This document shows positions 1-10,142 of a stretch of 64,000 bases of DNA, piece after piece. Positions within the stretch are counted from its first letter, which is position 1. Every line of letters starts with the position of its first letter. Source of the stretch: Humulus lupulus (Eukaryota; Streptophyta; Magnoliopsida; Rosales; Cannabaceae); the NCBI RefSeq assembly GCF_963169125.1, contig NC_084802.1, positions 34,975,607 through 35,039,606 of the forward strand, read 5' to 3'. The position numbers were made by a program, and so were the translations under genes. Under the pieces are notes generated by a model that searched no databases, was not told where the DNA came from, and was given only the letters and a program-made list of their open reading frames with translations.

Positions 1-473
1 AACACTTTAGAAAAGGCGACCCAAGCAGGAGAGTGAAGCAAATTTTAAGTACACGATTTGGGGTAAGCCCAGCCCGTGGAGAGTGGTGCCACGCGTTCCA
101 AGGAACACGCGCCTATGCCCTCAACAGATCCCAGATTACTCGGAATTCGTGTGTCAGAGGGCTCAGAGTAAAAAATTGCCTTGGGGGGAAAGTTTCAACA
201 GGCAAGGCGTGGCAAAACCGCTTTTGAGGCGTATTCCCTAAGCTACCCGGTTTTTGCACCCAAAATTCCTAAAGGTCCTACCCAGAAATCATTCCTGAAG
301 AAACACCATGAAACCCACACTCTAAAACGATGTCCCGTGGCAGGCATGCCCTAACCTAAGAAGGGCTGTCACCCTCTGTATTCACACAGCTCAGAAAACC
401 CCTGCATGTGGCTACAGTAATATTTTTTACCTAAGCTACAGTGGCATGCTTTCAAAGTGAACAGGGACAGAAG

Positions 474-680
474 ACTTACAGTATATGGTTGGATGGTGAG
501 CGAGGTTGCTGCGCTGGTAGGAGCTTCGTTGGTACGGTGGCCTCCGAGGCTTGGAAGGAACTCGCACGCTTAAGCTTCGTGATCGGAGAAGATGAAAACA
601 GCAGAGATGAGGGTTTCGTTCTTTGGAAGGCCAGAGAAAGAAGAAGGAAATTCGGAAATCTTTTTTGAATGATAAGGTGG
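474..680 (-). pseudogene. First, probably non-coding exon of the antisense gene in element G
   Basis: The interval between the reverse-strand TATA box and a consensus GTAAGT donor (minus strand 479-474) is rich in TTC/CTT runs, like a plant 5' leader. Open frames exist here (for example 436-726, minus strand), but none resembles a known domain, and in A and B the equivalent exon is untranslated. The intron would run from 479 leftwards past the window edge, so the coding part is not visible. The exon start is an estimate. Confidence 0.4.
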
Positions 681-702
681 CCCGTGCGTGGGGTGGCCAC
701 CC

Positions 703-711
703 CCTTTTATA
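703..711 (-). promoter_or_regulatory. Reverse-strand TATA box of the antisense gene in element G
   Basis: TATAAAAGG on the minus strand, 250 bp inside the 3' LTR. A pyrimidine-rich leader follows (about 680-630), then a GTAAGT donor at 474-479, 224 nt downstream. A and B have the same order and similar spacing. Use as a promoter is inferred from position and from the conserved layout. Confidence 0.55.
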
Positions 712-948
712 CAAGGGAAGGATCACGTGTAAAAGGCTCTTGGGAGACCCTCCACTCGAAATGTGAAACGACGGCTGGACAGTAGGCTAGGCCATTTAAT
801 GCGGTTCTCGTAGAGTGTACCGTCGCCACCCACGGCGTTCCACGTATCAGACGCCTGCGAAAAGCATGGAATACGAAGGGTTGTGGGGGAAGTCTAAAAG
901 CCCCTACTATGGTCTCCCATATCTGACGTCATTGACCACGAGCAGGAG

Positions 949-961
949 CTTGGGGGGCAGA
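949..961 (+). promoter_or_regulatory. Polypurine tract of element G
   Basis: GCTTGGGGGGCAG immediately precedes the LTR's TGT. It primes plus-strand DNA synthesis in LTR elements. Its core matches B's two copies (ACTTGGGGGGCA). Confidence 0.75.
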
Positions 962-1735
962 TGTACGCCCTGGTTTTCCCACGGGCTGTTTAGCAGGACG
1001 AGCCTCGGACTAAACATGGTTTAGTCCGAGGCTCCCACAGGCCGGAGGCTCTATTTCCAGGACGGGCCCTTGTCAGCTCGAGGGGGTCCTGTTTCCAGCT
1101 CAGACTTGTTGTCCCAGGAGCTGGGAATAACATCCGACTGCCACAGACGGATAAGCTCGGGTTATGAACTGCTCCGGTCGCGAGCTTCTCAGGAAGCTCC
1201 GACCCTATGGGAAGTCAACACGCAAGATAAACGTGCATATTCCTGCCATCACGTGTCCGATATCCCCCTGACTTCTCGGACACGCAGCAGGAACGTGCGT
1301 ATTCAGACACCCACGGACGGGTTGGGCCGTGCAGCCCATTATCTCCTTCCATACTGATTAGACCACACTTGTGTGTCAGGTTTAGGAATTAATCATGAAT
1401 ATCACAGATTTGATATGACAAATGGTAAGGTCACGGGATGACCTCCCTACCAACTTCCAGGTGCCTTCTCCTATAAATATGGAGACCCTGGGAGTTGACG
1501 GGGGTTGGAAAAAATAGTCTTTGAAGAACTATATACTTTGTAAACTAAATGCCCAGAGAATATCAATAATATTGACTAGTGGAGTAGAATGATTTTAACC
1601 TTCGAACCACTTAAAAACGTGTCTTGAGTCACCTAGTTCTTTCCCAAAAGATTTCCTATCTGTGACGGTTCTACTTTTAGTACTAATCTCTTTCTTCTTC
1701 TCTTAATTATCTGTTGCCGAAGAACCGCGTCAACA
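962..1735 (+). repeat. 3' LTR of element G (774 bp)
   Basis: Starts TGTACGCC directly after the polypurine tract and ends CGTCAACA. A TATA box (TATAAATAT, about 1472-1480) lies in its second half, as expected for the sense promoter. I saw no second copy in the window. Confidence 0.75.
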
Positions 1736-3020
1736 TAGATTATAATAATATAGTAATTTAAATTTATATATCTATATATATCAAGGAGATAATGTGACAC
1801 TCTAAAATTATTTTAAAACACTTTATCTATTTTTTCCTTTAATCTAATTTTTTATTCATTTTATAGATTATAATAATATAGTAATTTAAATCTATATATT
1901 TATATATTATATAAATGAGAGCTACAAGAAAATCGACACTCTAAAATTATTCTAAAACAATCTATCTATTTTATCCTTTAATGTAAATTTTTATTCATTT
2001 TATAGATTATAATAATATAGTAATTTAAAAAAATATAAGTGATTACATATTTTTTAAATTTAAATAAGAAATTTATAAGATGTTATTATTTACTCTATCT
2101 ATTTTATACGTTTAAAAAACTAGATAATTTATAATTATATAGTAATTTAAAAATATATAAGTAATTACATATTTTTTAAATTTAAATAAGATATTTACAA
2201 GATACTATTATTTACTCTATCTATTTTACACATTTAAAAAACTAAAATTGCTCCAAAGCACTCTATTTATTTTCTCTTTTAATCAATTTTTTTATTCATT
2301 TTATAGATTATAATATTGTAGTAATTTAAAAAAAAAATGTATCATACACGTTTTAAAAAATATGTAGTTACATGTTTTTAAATCTAAATAAGATATTTAC
2401 AAGATATTATTATTTACTCTATCTATTTTACATGTTTAAAATAATGAAGTAGTGATAAAAAACAAAAAAAAAACGTAACTACTAACTACGCCTATATATA
2501 AATTAATACATTCAAAAAATATATGTTATAAATTAATGTAGAAATGTATTTTATGTAAATGTTATTTTATTTTAGATATATATGTTTTAAAAAAAATAGT
2601 TTAAAAATAGCATATATCTATAGATAAAAAGAAAACCTAAAGAGCTATTAATTAATACTTAAATATTTAACTTTTAAAAAAAATAAAAAGTTAAAATATT
2701 TCAAATTCCAAACTAAAATATCTTAACAATTAAAAATATCAATGTATGTACACATCAATATATATATATACACATAATATTAATTTAATTAAAAATTTAT
2801 GTAAAGAGATATTAAAACATAAAAAATTTCAAATTCACAACCAAAATATCTTAACAAATAAAAATATCAATATATAAACACATAATATTAATTTGATTAA
2901 GAATTTATTTAACTTCATGGCTTGGCTCTCAATTATTCAAGTGAGTAATAATCAATAATTCAAGTTTCAAGGTATTCAATCTCTCTGACTCTCTCTCTCT
3001 CTATATATATATATATGAAT
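1736..3020. repeat. AT-rich spacer with local tandem repeats
   Basis: No gene seen. The phrase TTATAGATTATAATAATATAG recurs (with minor changes) at the G boundary near 1736, at 1861 and at about 1998. GACACTCTAAAATTAT recurs near 1796 and 1935. A second unit built on TTACATATTTTTTAAATTT recurs near 2044, 2163 and 2366. The spacing is about 120-140 bp. Related stretches occur at about 5650 and 55710. The end is a (CT)n/(TA)n microsatellite (about 2981-3016). Confidence 0.7.
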
Positions 3021-3427
3021 GGAAGACTTCTCAATGGTTACTACCCATAGATGTGTACTAACAATTATGATGATTTGATAACATAGTGACTTGGTATAGC
3101 AAGTCACCAATAGGTAAATATTTTTTTTTCTACATTAATTTCGAATTTAGTTATTTTTCTTTTGCCATAATTAAGGTTGTGTCCAACCAATGAGAGACAC
3201 TAGCTATATTTAAAAATTGACATGTATTTGAAAAATGAAAAGTTTACAATATTATATTTTCATAATAAATACACTTTTTTCATCAAGTAAACCTTCCAAA
3301 AATTTGAAAAATCAAAATTTATTTATAGAAATATTAATTAACAACTATAAATATGGACCATTGATCTTAATCTAATTGTTAATATTAAAGTAACTATCCA
3401 TGAGTAGTAACCATTAAGAGTGCACCC
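3021..3427. mobile_element. Mutator-type MITE (407 bp)
   Basis: The ends are inverted repeats of about 30 bp. The left end reads ...CTCAATGGTTACTACCCATAG and the reverse complement of the right end reads ...CTTAATGGTTACTACTCATGG. The element is flanked by a 9-10 bp direct repeat, ATATATGAAT (3011-3020 and 3428-3437), and 9-bp duplications are typical of Mutator-like elements. No coding capacity, so non-autonomous. The neighbouring duplicate copies of this spacer (about 3640-3670 and 56600) lack it and look like empty sites. Confidence 0.7.
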
Positions 3428-3437
3428 ATATATGAAT

Positions 3438-3613
3438 ATATGTGTATATATACAAAATGTATATCTAAAATTGTTAGTTTGTGTATATCATATTATTATC
3501 ATTTCCAAGTGTACCAGCATTTCCTAAAGTCTTTATATATCATAATTTATTTAGCTTCATGGCTTGGCTCTCAAAATAGTAGTAATCAATAATTTCAATT
3601 TGAAGGTAAAAAA

Positions 3614-3652
<39 letters not shown>

Positions 3653-4008
3653 CATGAATAAATGTGTATATATATAGAGATTGTATATCTAAAATTGTTG
3701 GTTTGTGTATATCCTATGAGTTTCGTTTCCAAGTGTACCAGCATTTTCTTAAGTTTTTCATGTATCATACACACGTACATGGCTTTTGATGTATACCATG
3801 CATATTTCCACACACACATGAATATCAAACTATATTGACACTGCAATATATCTCAAAAAGTATTGTTGAGTAAGTTTTGTGCACCTGACAAATGTAGAGA
3901 GAACTCAGCGATTGTGCAATATATGTATATTTATTTATGGTTGATTTATAGATTTTGATATTTTTCTTACGTTTTTGGAAGGAGAAGAAATTGAACGTGG
4001 ATCATGAT
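3438..4008. repeat. AT-rich spacer, partial duplicate of its surroundings
   Basis: No gene seen. The stretch around 3440-3550 (motif TATATCTAAAATTGTTAGTTTG, then CCAAGTGTACCAGCATTT) is repeated at about 3660-3780, and the CATGGCTTGGCTCTCAA motif occurs near 2917 and 3558. A (TC)n-(TA)n microsatellite sits at 3614-3652. The stretch 3541-3900 is also found at about 56530-56850. Confidence 0.65.
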
Positions 4009-4382
4009 TGTAACGACCCACGTCACTATGGTTGCTTCCTGGAATAATGAATGGCCCTACAAACCAACACAAGTCTTTCCAGCGTGCTTTGTCCTCACTC
4101 GCATGCTTCCTGAGAAAACTTCCCAGTAGGTCACCCATCATAAGATTGCTCCCATTCAAGCACGCTTAACTTTGGAGTTTTCAAGTGAAGGGCTACCGAA
4201 AAGAAGATACATCATGTTGGCATAGGTAGTACCCATCAATCCATTTAAGCCATCTTCAACTCTGTAGTCCTATACTTACACAGTCTTAGAATCATCATAC
4301 CTGACCTTCCCCAAGCGATGTGGGATTGCACAGCTTTTACCTGGTCTTTCCCTCTGTGGATCAGGGGATTCTGACTGTCACA
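4009..4382 (-). repeat. Cassandra left LTR (3' LTR in element sense)
   Basis: 374 bp, near-identical in plan to the other copy at 4454-4826, with scattered substitutions (for example TGTAACGACCC against TGTAACGCCCC). Confidence 0.88.
4117..4233 (-). promoter_or_regulatory. 5S-rRNA-like segment in Cassandra left LTR
   Basis: Read on the minus strand it follows 5S rRNA: ...ACTCCAAAGTTAAGCGTGCTTG..., then GATGGGTGACCTACTGGGAAG. These are the A-box/intermediate and C-box parts of the 5S pol III promoter. It is diverged (TCCAAAG for TCCGAAG; CTACTGG for CTCCTGG), so it is not a functional 5S gene. In Cassandra it is thought to drive pol III transcription. Confidence 0.85.
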
Positions 4383-4453
4383 ATCACTCACCCTTAGGGG
4401 TCCGACGTCCCCGTCAGCCACACTTCTGGCTAGGTCAAGGCTCTGATACCATT

Positions 4454-4826
4454 TGTAACGCCCCACATCACTATAATTGCATACTGGATAACGACTGGCC
4501 CTACAAACCAACACAAGTCTTTCCAGCGTGCTTTGTCCTCACTCGCACGCTTCCTGGGAAAACTTCCCAGGAGGTCACCCATCATAAGATTGTTCCAAGT
4601 CAAGCACGCTTAACTTTGGAGTTCTCAAGTGATGGGCTACCAAAAAGAAGATGCATCTTGTTGGCATAGGTAGTACTCATCAATCCATTTAAGCCATCTT
4701 CAATTCTGTAGTCTCATACCTACACAATCTTAGAATCATCACACTTGACCTTCCCCAGGCGATGTGGGATTGCACAGCTTTTACCTGGTCTTTCCCTCTG
4801 CGGATCACGGGATTCTGACTGTCACA
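4454..4826 (-). repeat. Cassandra right LTR (5' LTR in element sense)
   Basis: 373 bp direct copy of 4009-4382. It keeps a better 5S internal control region (CTTCCCAGGAGGTCACCCAT on the + strand, about 4563-4582) than the other LTR. Confidence 0.88.
4561..4677 (-). promoter_or_regulatory. 5S-rRNA-like segment in Cassandra right LTR
   Basis: Same segment as at 4117-4233. On the minus strand the C-box GATGGGTGACCTCCTGGGAAG matches the plant 5S consensus, and AAGTTAAGCGTGCTTG is intact. This 5' LTR (element sense) would be the active promoter copy. Confidence 0.85.
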
Positions 4827-5918
4827 ATGGTAGTATGATATTATTTACCATATGTATTGAAAAAACAATATTTGTGTCTTCGAATTTAATTAGCTAACCA
4901 AGTATTGGTATTAGTATTGTTTGAATTTTGGTTCTCTATATATCTATTTTCTTATTATAATATAATTATTATGTTTTTTATTCAAAAGTGAATAGTTGTA
5001 CAAAATATTATAATTATTATCATCAATTATCAATATTAATAATTGTATTTTTCTCTCATTTGATATTTTCTCAAGTTTGTGACAAAACAATATTACTAAT
5101 GGTATTGTTTTGATTCGTGATTTGTTTTCACCATAATAAATAAATATTTTCTAGCGTGTACTTTAGTGGACATTCTAGCAGCAACAAAAGATGCGGAAGT
5201 TGATGCGAAACACAAAAAAATATTTTTAGAAATAAGGAATATATTATGAATTAAAAAGTATATAATTATAACAAATGATGTTAATATTATTTGTTAGCTA
5301 ATTTTTTTTCACATCTCTTGCTTTTCAAATAATATTATACATTCTATTAATTTCTTGAACTGAGAGAGAAACAAATAATTGATTAATTAGATACTTTTAT
5401 TACAATTTTACGCATAACTTAAAAAATGGAGGAATTACAAAAGGTATAAATTTCTCACTCACATTATAGAAATTATAAAATTAATCAAACAAATATAGAA
5501 TTACGTTAAATATATATAGTTGAATTACAAAATGTATAAATTCAAATTATAATATTTATCAAACAAATATAAAATTACCTTAAATATATATTTAATATTA
5601 TTATAAAAAAAAATTACGTGAAGGCGAGTATATTTTATAATATATTTATATGATGTGGCACTCTAAAATTTCTCCAAAGCACCATTTCTATTTTCTTCTT
5701 TTTTCCTATTTTCAAATTTGATTAGATATTTAATTACGATAACTGTTTAATTAAATTATAAATATAAATAACTGTTAACTTTTCTCATTTTTTATTTTGC
5801 TTTTCTAATTTATCGCTATTAATTAATATAGGAAAAAACTCTATTTATTTTCTCTTTTTTCTCATTTTTATAATAATAATAATAATAATAGATGTCAATT
5901 AAAATATCTATATATAAT
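4827..5918. other. AT-rich spacer, partly duplicated at the right end of the window
   Basis: No gene seen. About 4915-5250 is clearly homologous to about 56865-57190, sharing phrases such as ATTCAAAAGTGAATAGTTGTA. The best conserved stretch between the two copies (5166-5240) could be an exon remnant, but no family was recognised. An (ATA)n microsatellite lies at about 5870-5890, just before element H. Confidence 0.6.
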
Positions 5919-8173
5919 TGTAACGTCCTACTCCCTTTCAGTCGTTACTAAGTGAGTTTTAAAATGTATCATTAACTCGCTAATCGATGTTTTAAGTTAA
6001 AAGTGTGGCTACATTGTAGTAAAAATTGGTTTAAAGGCATCTGATATAAAAATATAGTCATTCATTGAAAATATAAAGAGTTAAACATTTGGGATCCCAA
6101 AATATTGTTTAGAAAATACTTTACATCTCAAAATACATTTAAGGTCGACTTAAGCGACAAATCTATATCGATACATCACATCTTTCCAAAATGACCCTGG
6201 CTGTGGCAGCTAGGTAGGCTGAACATGTACTCGTCACTTCACGCTCTCCATACTCATGATTGGTCGACCTTTCCTTTACCCTTACCTGCACCATAGAGCA
6301 CCCGTGAGCTGAAGCCCAGCAAAAAAACTCAACACGAAATAGATAACATACACATATCTATCAACTTCATATAACAAAGCAGCCAACAGGCTAAACAAAT
6401 AACAGTCATTCCGTCCTATGCGCTTTATCAGGCCCTGGGTTTGAGGTCTTCACCGAGAGGATGGCTTCTACATCCTAGGTGGGTCTCACCCTAACGACTT
6501 GCACTCCATGTGCTCAACGCCATTCCCAACCCCTTGCCTTGCTCGGCTTTTTTCCATTCTCGGCCTTCGCCGTTCCCGACCTTCATCGTTCATTCACAAA
6601 TATGCATTACACAGCATAAAAATCAACATATATTTAAACATATACTAAACATAGACAATAGGGCTATGCCCTGCAATTCAATTGATAGGGTCGTGCCCTG
6701 CAATACAAGCAATAGGGCCTCGCCCTGCTCTACAGGTACAACAGTTTTCTTACTTGTGTCCCAAGCTATTTGAGCACTGCGATCACGAGCACAGTCCTCT
6801 AACCCGAGCCTTGATGAAATCCTAGTCACAATGCATGAATAATAATCAACCATCATTTTCCAATCCATTAACTAACCTCGGAATATAAATCTAGCCTCCG
6901 GAACCTTAGATTCTACCAAACTGGGTAGTAGAAACCTTCTCGAGCCTTAGCATTTGAGTTCCAAAGCTAAAACCCTCAAAAGGCCAAAATTTAGCATTTG
7001 TGCCGCAAGCCAACCCCTCTTAAGGGCCACAACGCACCCCAAGTCAGAGGAAAAATGTCTCTCTATTGAAAGACACGGGCCGCGACGCCCAAACTTGCAC
7101 CACAGCGCCTGGACAATTTTTCTCGATGTCCCCTGGCCTATAAACTCAAGCAGGCCGCGGCGCTGATGAATAGGGCCGCGACTCAAGCTCGAAACCCAGA
7201 AATTCCCCTGCATTTTCTCGAGCCAATTCCTCTGAAAATCAACCCAAAATCCTTATGCCCACAATCTAAACACCCTAACCACCCCATAAACAACCCCAAG
7301 ACTCCAAATAACCAAAAAGTAAAACACAATTCAGCTCACATGCATATCACTTCCCTTCAGAATTCAACAGAATGAGTTGAGTTTCAAAGCTTACCCTTGA
7401 ACTTAACTAAGCTTCTGAACTAATTCCCAGAGTTCCAAGCTGCTAGCCTCCCAAATTCCAGCCTTGAACCCCTGAATTTCTGACCTAAAATCCTTCAAAA
7501 ACCAAACACCATAGAGAGAGAAGGTAAGTTGAAGGAGAGAGAGAGAGCGGTGAGTTCCTTTGATTCTTTCCTTCCTTTCCTTCTGTTTCATCTAAGTCTT
7601 TCTAGAGTCTCAGCTCCTAAACTGAGTATAACCTCTTGCCAAAAGGTCTAAATTACCCCTTAAGTTAATCTAAGTCCTCAAGTACCACCAAGGGTAATTT
7701 AGTCATTTGCCAAATCCCGTTAAGTCCCCGAGTATTCCTATAAATTCCATTTAATCCCGACATGTCCAAACCATTACAAAATTACTACCCATTACTCAAT
7801 AAATCCCGAACACATATTATGTTCCCAAAATACCCCTAGGCTCCTCCCGAGTCGGGTATTTGACCCCGTTGTGACTTTCTAGCTAATCAGCTCCCTATGA
7901 CTGTCTCAGATCCTGCATCACAAATATATCACCACTCACACGTTGTATCAATCACAATATACACAAATAATGTATTTATGCCCTCAACGGGCTAAAATTA
8001 CAAATATGCCCCTACTAGCCAAATGGGCCCCACATGCATATTTAATCCACCTAAACATGCATTTCTAATCACATAATTATCAAATTCACATATTAACATA
8101 ATTAAATCAATTATTGTTCTCCAGACACGCTAATCAAGGCCCTAAGCCTTATTAGCAAATTTGGGACGCTACA
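5919..8173 (-). repeat. 3' LTR of element H (2255 bp)
   Basis: Direct copy of 14961-17230. Read on the minus strand it starts TGTAGCGTCCC and ends AGGACGTTACA. It contains a cluster of CpG-rich GCCGCGGC-type words (about 7075-7195) and the TTGCTGGGCTT..GGCTCA motif shared with other LTRs here (about 6300-6325). Confidence 0.92.
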
Positions 8174-8185
8174 ACTATCCCCTCG
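8174..8185 (-). promoter_or_regulatory. Polypurine tract of element H
   Basis: Minus strand CGAGGGGATAGT directly before the 3' LTR. Element E has the near-identical AGGAGGGGATAGT at its 3' LTR, supporting relatedness. Confidence 0.8.
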
Positions 8186-8207
8186 TTATAGAAATTTTTT
8201 CCTCGAA

Positions 8208-10137
8208 ATTACCTGAATAACTCGGGATACCGATCCTGCATATCTGACTCAAGTTCCCAAGTCGCCTCTTCCACCTTGCTGTTTCTCCACAACACTTTTA
8301 CTAAGGCGATGGTCTTGCTCCGCAGGACTTTATCCTTTCGGTCGAGAATCTAAACCGACTTCTCTTCATATGATAAACTCTGATCCAACTCCAAATTCTA
8401 ATAACTCAGCACGTGCGTAGAATCTGATACATATTACCGGAGCATGGATACATGAAACACATTGTGAACCCCTGATAAAGCTGAAGGCATTGCCAATCTG
8501 TAAGCTAGCTCTCCAACCTGTTCCAGAATCTCAAAGGGGCCAACAAACCTAGGGCTCAGCTTGCCCCGTACACCAAACCGTTTTACTCCTCTAAAGGGAG
8601 AAACTCTGAGAAATACATGGTCACCGACTTGAAACTCTACGTTCCTACGTCTCAAGTCTGAGTAACTCTTCTGGCAACTCCGGGAGGCGAGCATTCGAGC
8701 TCTAATATTTTCAATCGCCTCATTGGTCCTCTGAACAACCTCAGGACCCAAATATCTCCTTTCACCCGTCTCATCCCAATGCATAGGTGATCTACACTTT
8801 CTCCCATACAACATCTCATACGGAGCCACTCTGATAGTCGCATGATAACTATTATTGTATGAAAACTCAATCAAAGGGAAATAGTTACTCCAAGATCCCC
8901 CAAAATCTAGCACACAGGCTCGTAACCTATGCTCCAGTATCTGAATCGTCCTCTTAGATTGTCCATCCGTGTGAGGATGATAAGCGGTACTAAACCGCAA
9001 TTGCATGCCCATAGCCTTCTGCAGGCTCTCCCAAAACTTGGAGGTGAAGGTGGGGTCCCTGTCGGATACTATCGACCTTAGAGCCCCATGAAGTCTTACA
9101 ATTTCCTTCACATACAACTCAGCATACTGCTCCACAGTATAAGTCGTCCTAACAGGCAAAAAGTGGGCGGACTTGGTATACCTATTCACAATCACCCACA
9201 CGGAATCATGTTATCCCATAATTTTCGGCAATCCAACCACGAAGCCCATGGTGATATCCTCTCATTTCCACTCTGGAATCCCTAGAGGCTGCACCAACCC
9301 TGCTGGCCTCTGATGTTCAGCCTTTACCTGCTGACAATTCAAACACTTGGCCACATAATCTACCACATCCCTCTTCATCCCCGGTCACCAATACAGAGTC
9401 CTCAAATATTTGTACATCTTCGTCGTACCAGAATGTAAAGAATAGGGAGTGGTATGAGACTCATCCAGTATCTCTCATCGAATACCTGAATCCTTCGGAA
9501 CACAAATTCGGCCATTGTACTTCAGTAGTCCCATATCCGAAATAGAGAAGTCTTTAGCCACTCCGGCTAAGACGCTCTCTTTGTGCTCTCTCAAATGGGG
9601 ATCCTCCCCCTGTGCCTCCTTGATCCTCTCAAGGAGCGTAGATTGAAGAGTAATGTTGGCTAACCGACCCACCACCAAGTCTATACCCGCTCTAGTCATC
9701 TCTTCAGCTAACTTATCTGATATCTGTCTCGAACTGAATAACTGTCCTGGGCCCTTCCGACTTAGCGCGTCGGCCACTACATTGGCCTTCCCAGGATGAT
9801 ATAGAATATCACAATCATAGTCCTTACCAATTCCAGCCAACGTCTCTGGTGCATATTCAGATCCTTCTGAGTAAAGAAGTACTTCAAACTCTTATGGTCA
9901 GTGTATATTTCGCACTTCTCTCCATATAGATAATATCTCCAAATATTAAGTGCAAATACCACCACTGCCAATTGTAGATCATGCGTGGGATATCTCTACT
10001 CATATTCTTTTAGTTGTCTCGATGCGTAGGCTATCACCTTTCTGACTTGCATCAATACACATCCCAAACCATGTCTGGAAGCATCACAATAAACCACAAA
10101 CTTCTCATTGTCTGACGGCAGACTCAATACTGGAGCG
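8208..10137 (-). pseudogene. Element H pol, second part: RNase H, integrase, chromodomain
   Basis: From right to left: RNase H (CDAS and TDHKSLKY motifs, about 9890-10120), the HHCC zinc-binding region of integrase (CLNCQQ, about 9340), the integrase core (8700-9200), the C-terminal GPFEILE and HNVFHVS motifs, and a chromodomain (8208-8394, KVLWRNSKVEEATWELE). The chromodomain marks the Tekay/Del group and is known to guide insertion into heterochromatin. Damage: a -1 frameshift near 9821-9828, many stops, one stop in the chromodomain. Integrase catalytic Asp is Asn (codon 9184-9186, VIVNRYTKS) and catalytic Glu is Lys (8953-8955, GQSKRT). The second Asp (SDRDPTF) is kept. Confidence 0.9.
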
Positions 10138-10142
10138 GTGAT

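Larger units (their letters stand above)
1..1735 (+). mobile_element. Element G: 3' end of a Ty3/gypsy Tat-lineage retrotransposon, running off the left edge
   Basis: The right boundary is an LTR ending in CGCGTCAACA, the same kind of terminus as elements A and B (CGTCAACA, CAGTCAACA). It is preceded by a polypurine tract, GCTTGGGGGGCAG, like B's. Bases 1-961 are the internal region between pol and the 3' LTR. No gag or pol lies in the window, so Tat membership rests on the PPT, the LTR end and the antisense promoter layout. The 5' LTR lies outside, so the target duplication cannot be checked; the base after the LTR begins TAGAT. Confidence 0.75.
4009..4826 (-). mobile_element. Cassandra terminal-repeat retrotransposon in miniature (TRIM), complete, 818 bp
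   Basis: Two direct LTRs (4009-4382 and 4454-4826) flank a 71-bp core. Both begin TGTAACG and end GTCACA. The core contains a perfect initiator-tRNA-Met primer binding site, read on the minus strand as TGGTATCAGAGCC (4439-4451). Each LTR contains sequence resembling plant 5S rRNA, the defining trait of Cassandra. Flanks ATGAT (4004-4008) and ATGGT (4827-4831) look like a 5-bp target duplication with one change. It has no coding capacity and would depend on proteins from other elements. Confidence 0.9.

Noticed and set aside
436..726. 96-codon minus-strand frame as the antisense protein of G
   Set aside because: It covers the TATA box and leader; in A and B the same interval is a non-coding first exon.
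3595..3846. Minus-strand open frame ending in REREREREIF
   Set aside because: Encoded by a (TC)n microsatellite in AT-rich spacer.
4117..4677. 5S rRNA genes
   Set aside because: Two copies lie in the LTRs of a Cassandra element and are too diverged to be 5S genes.
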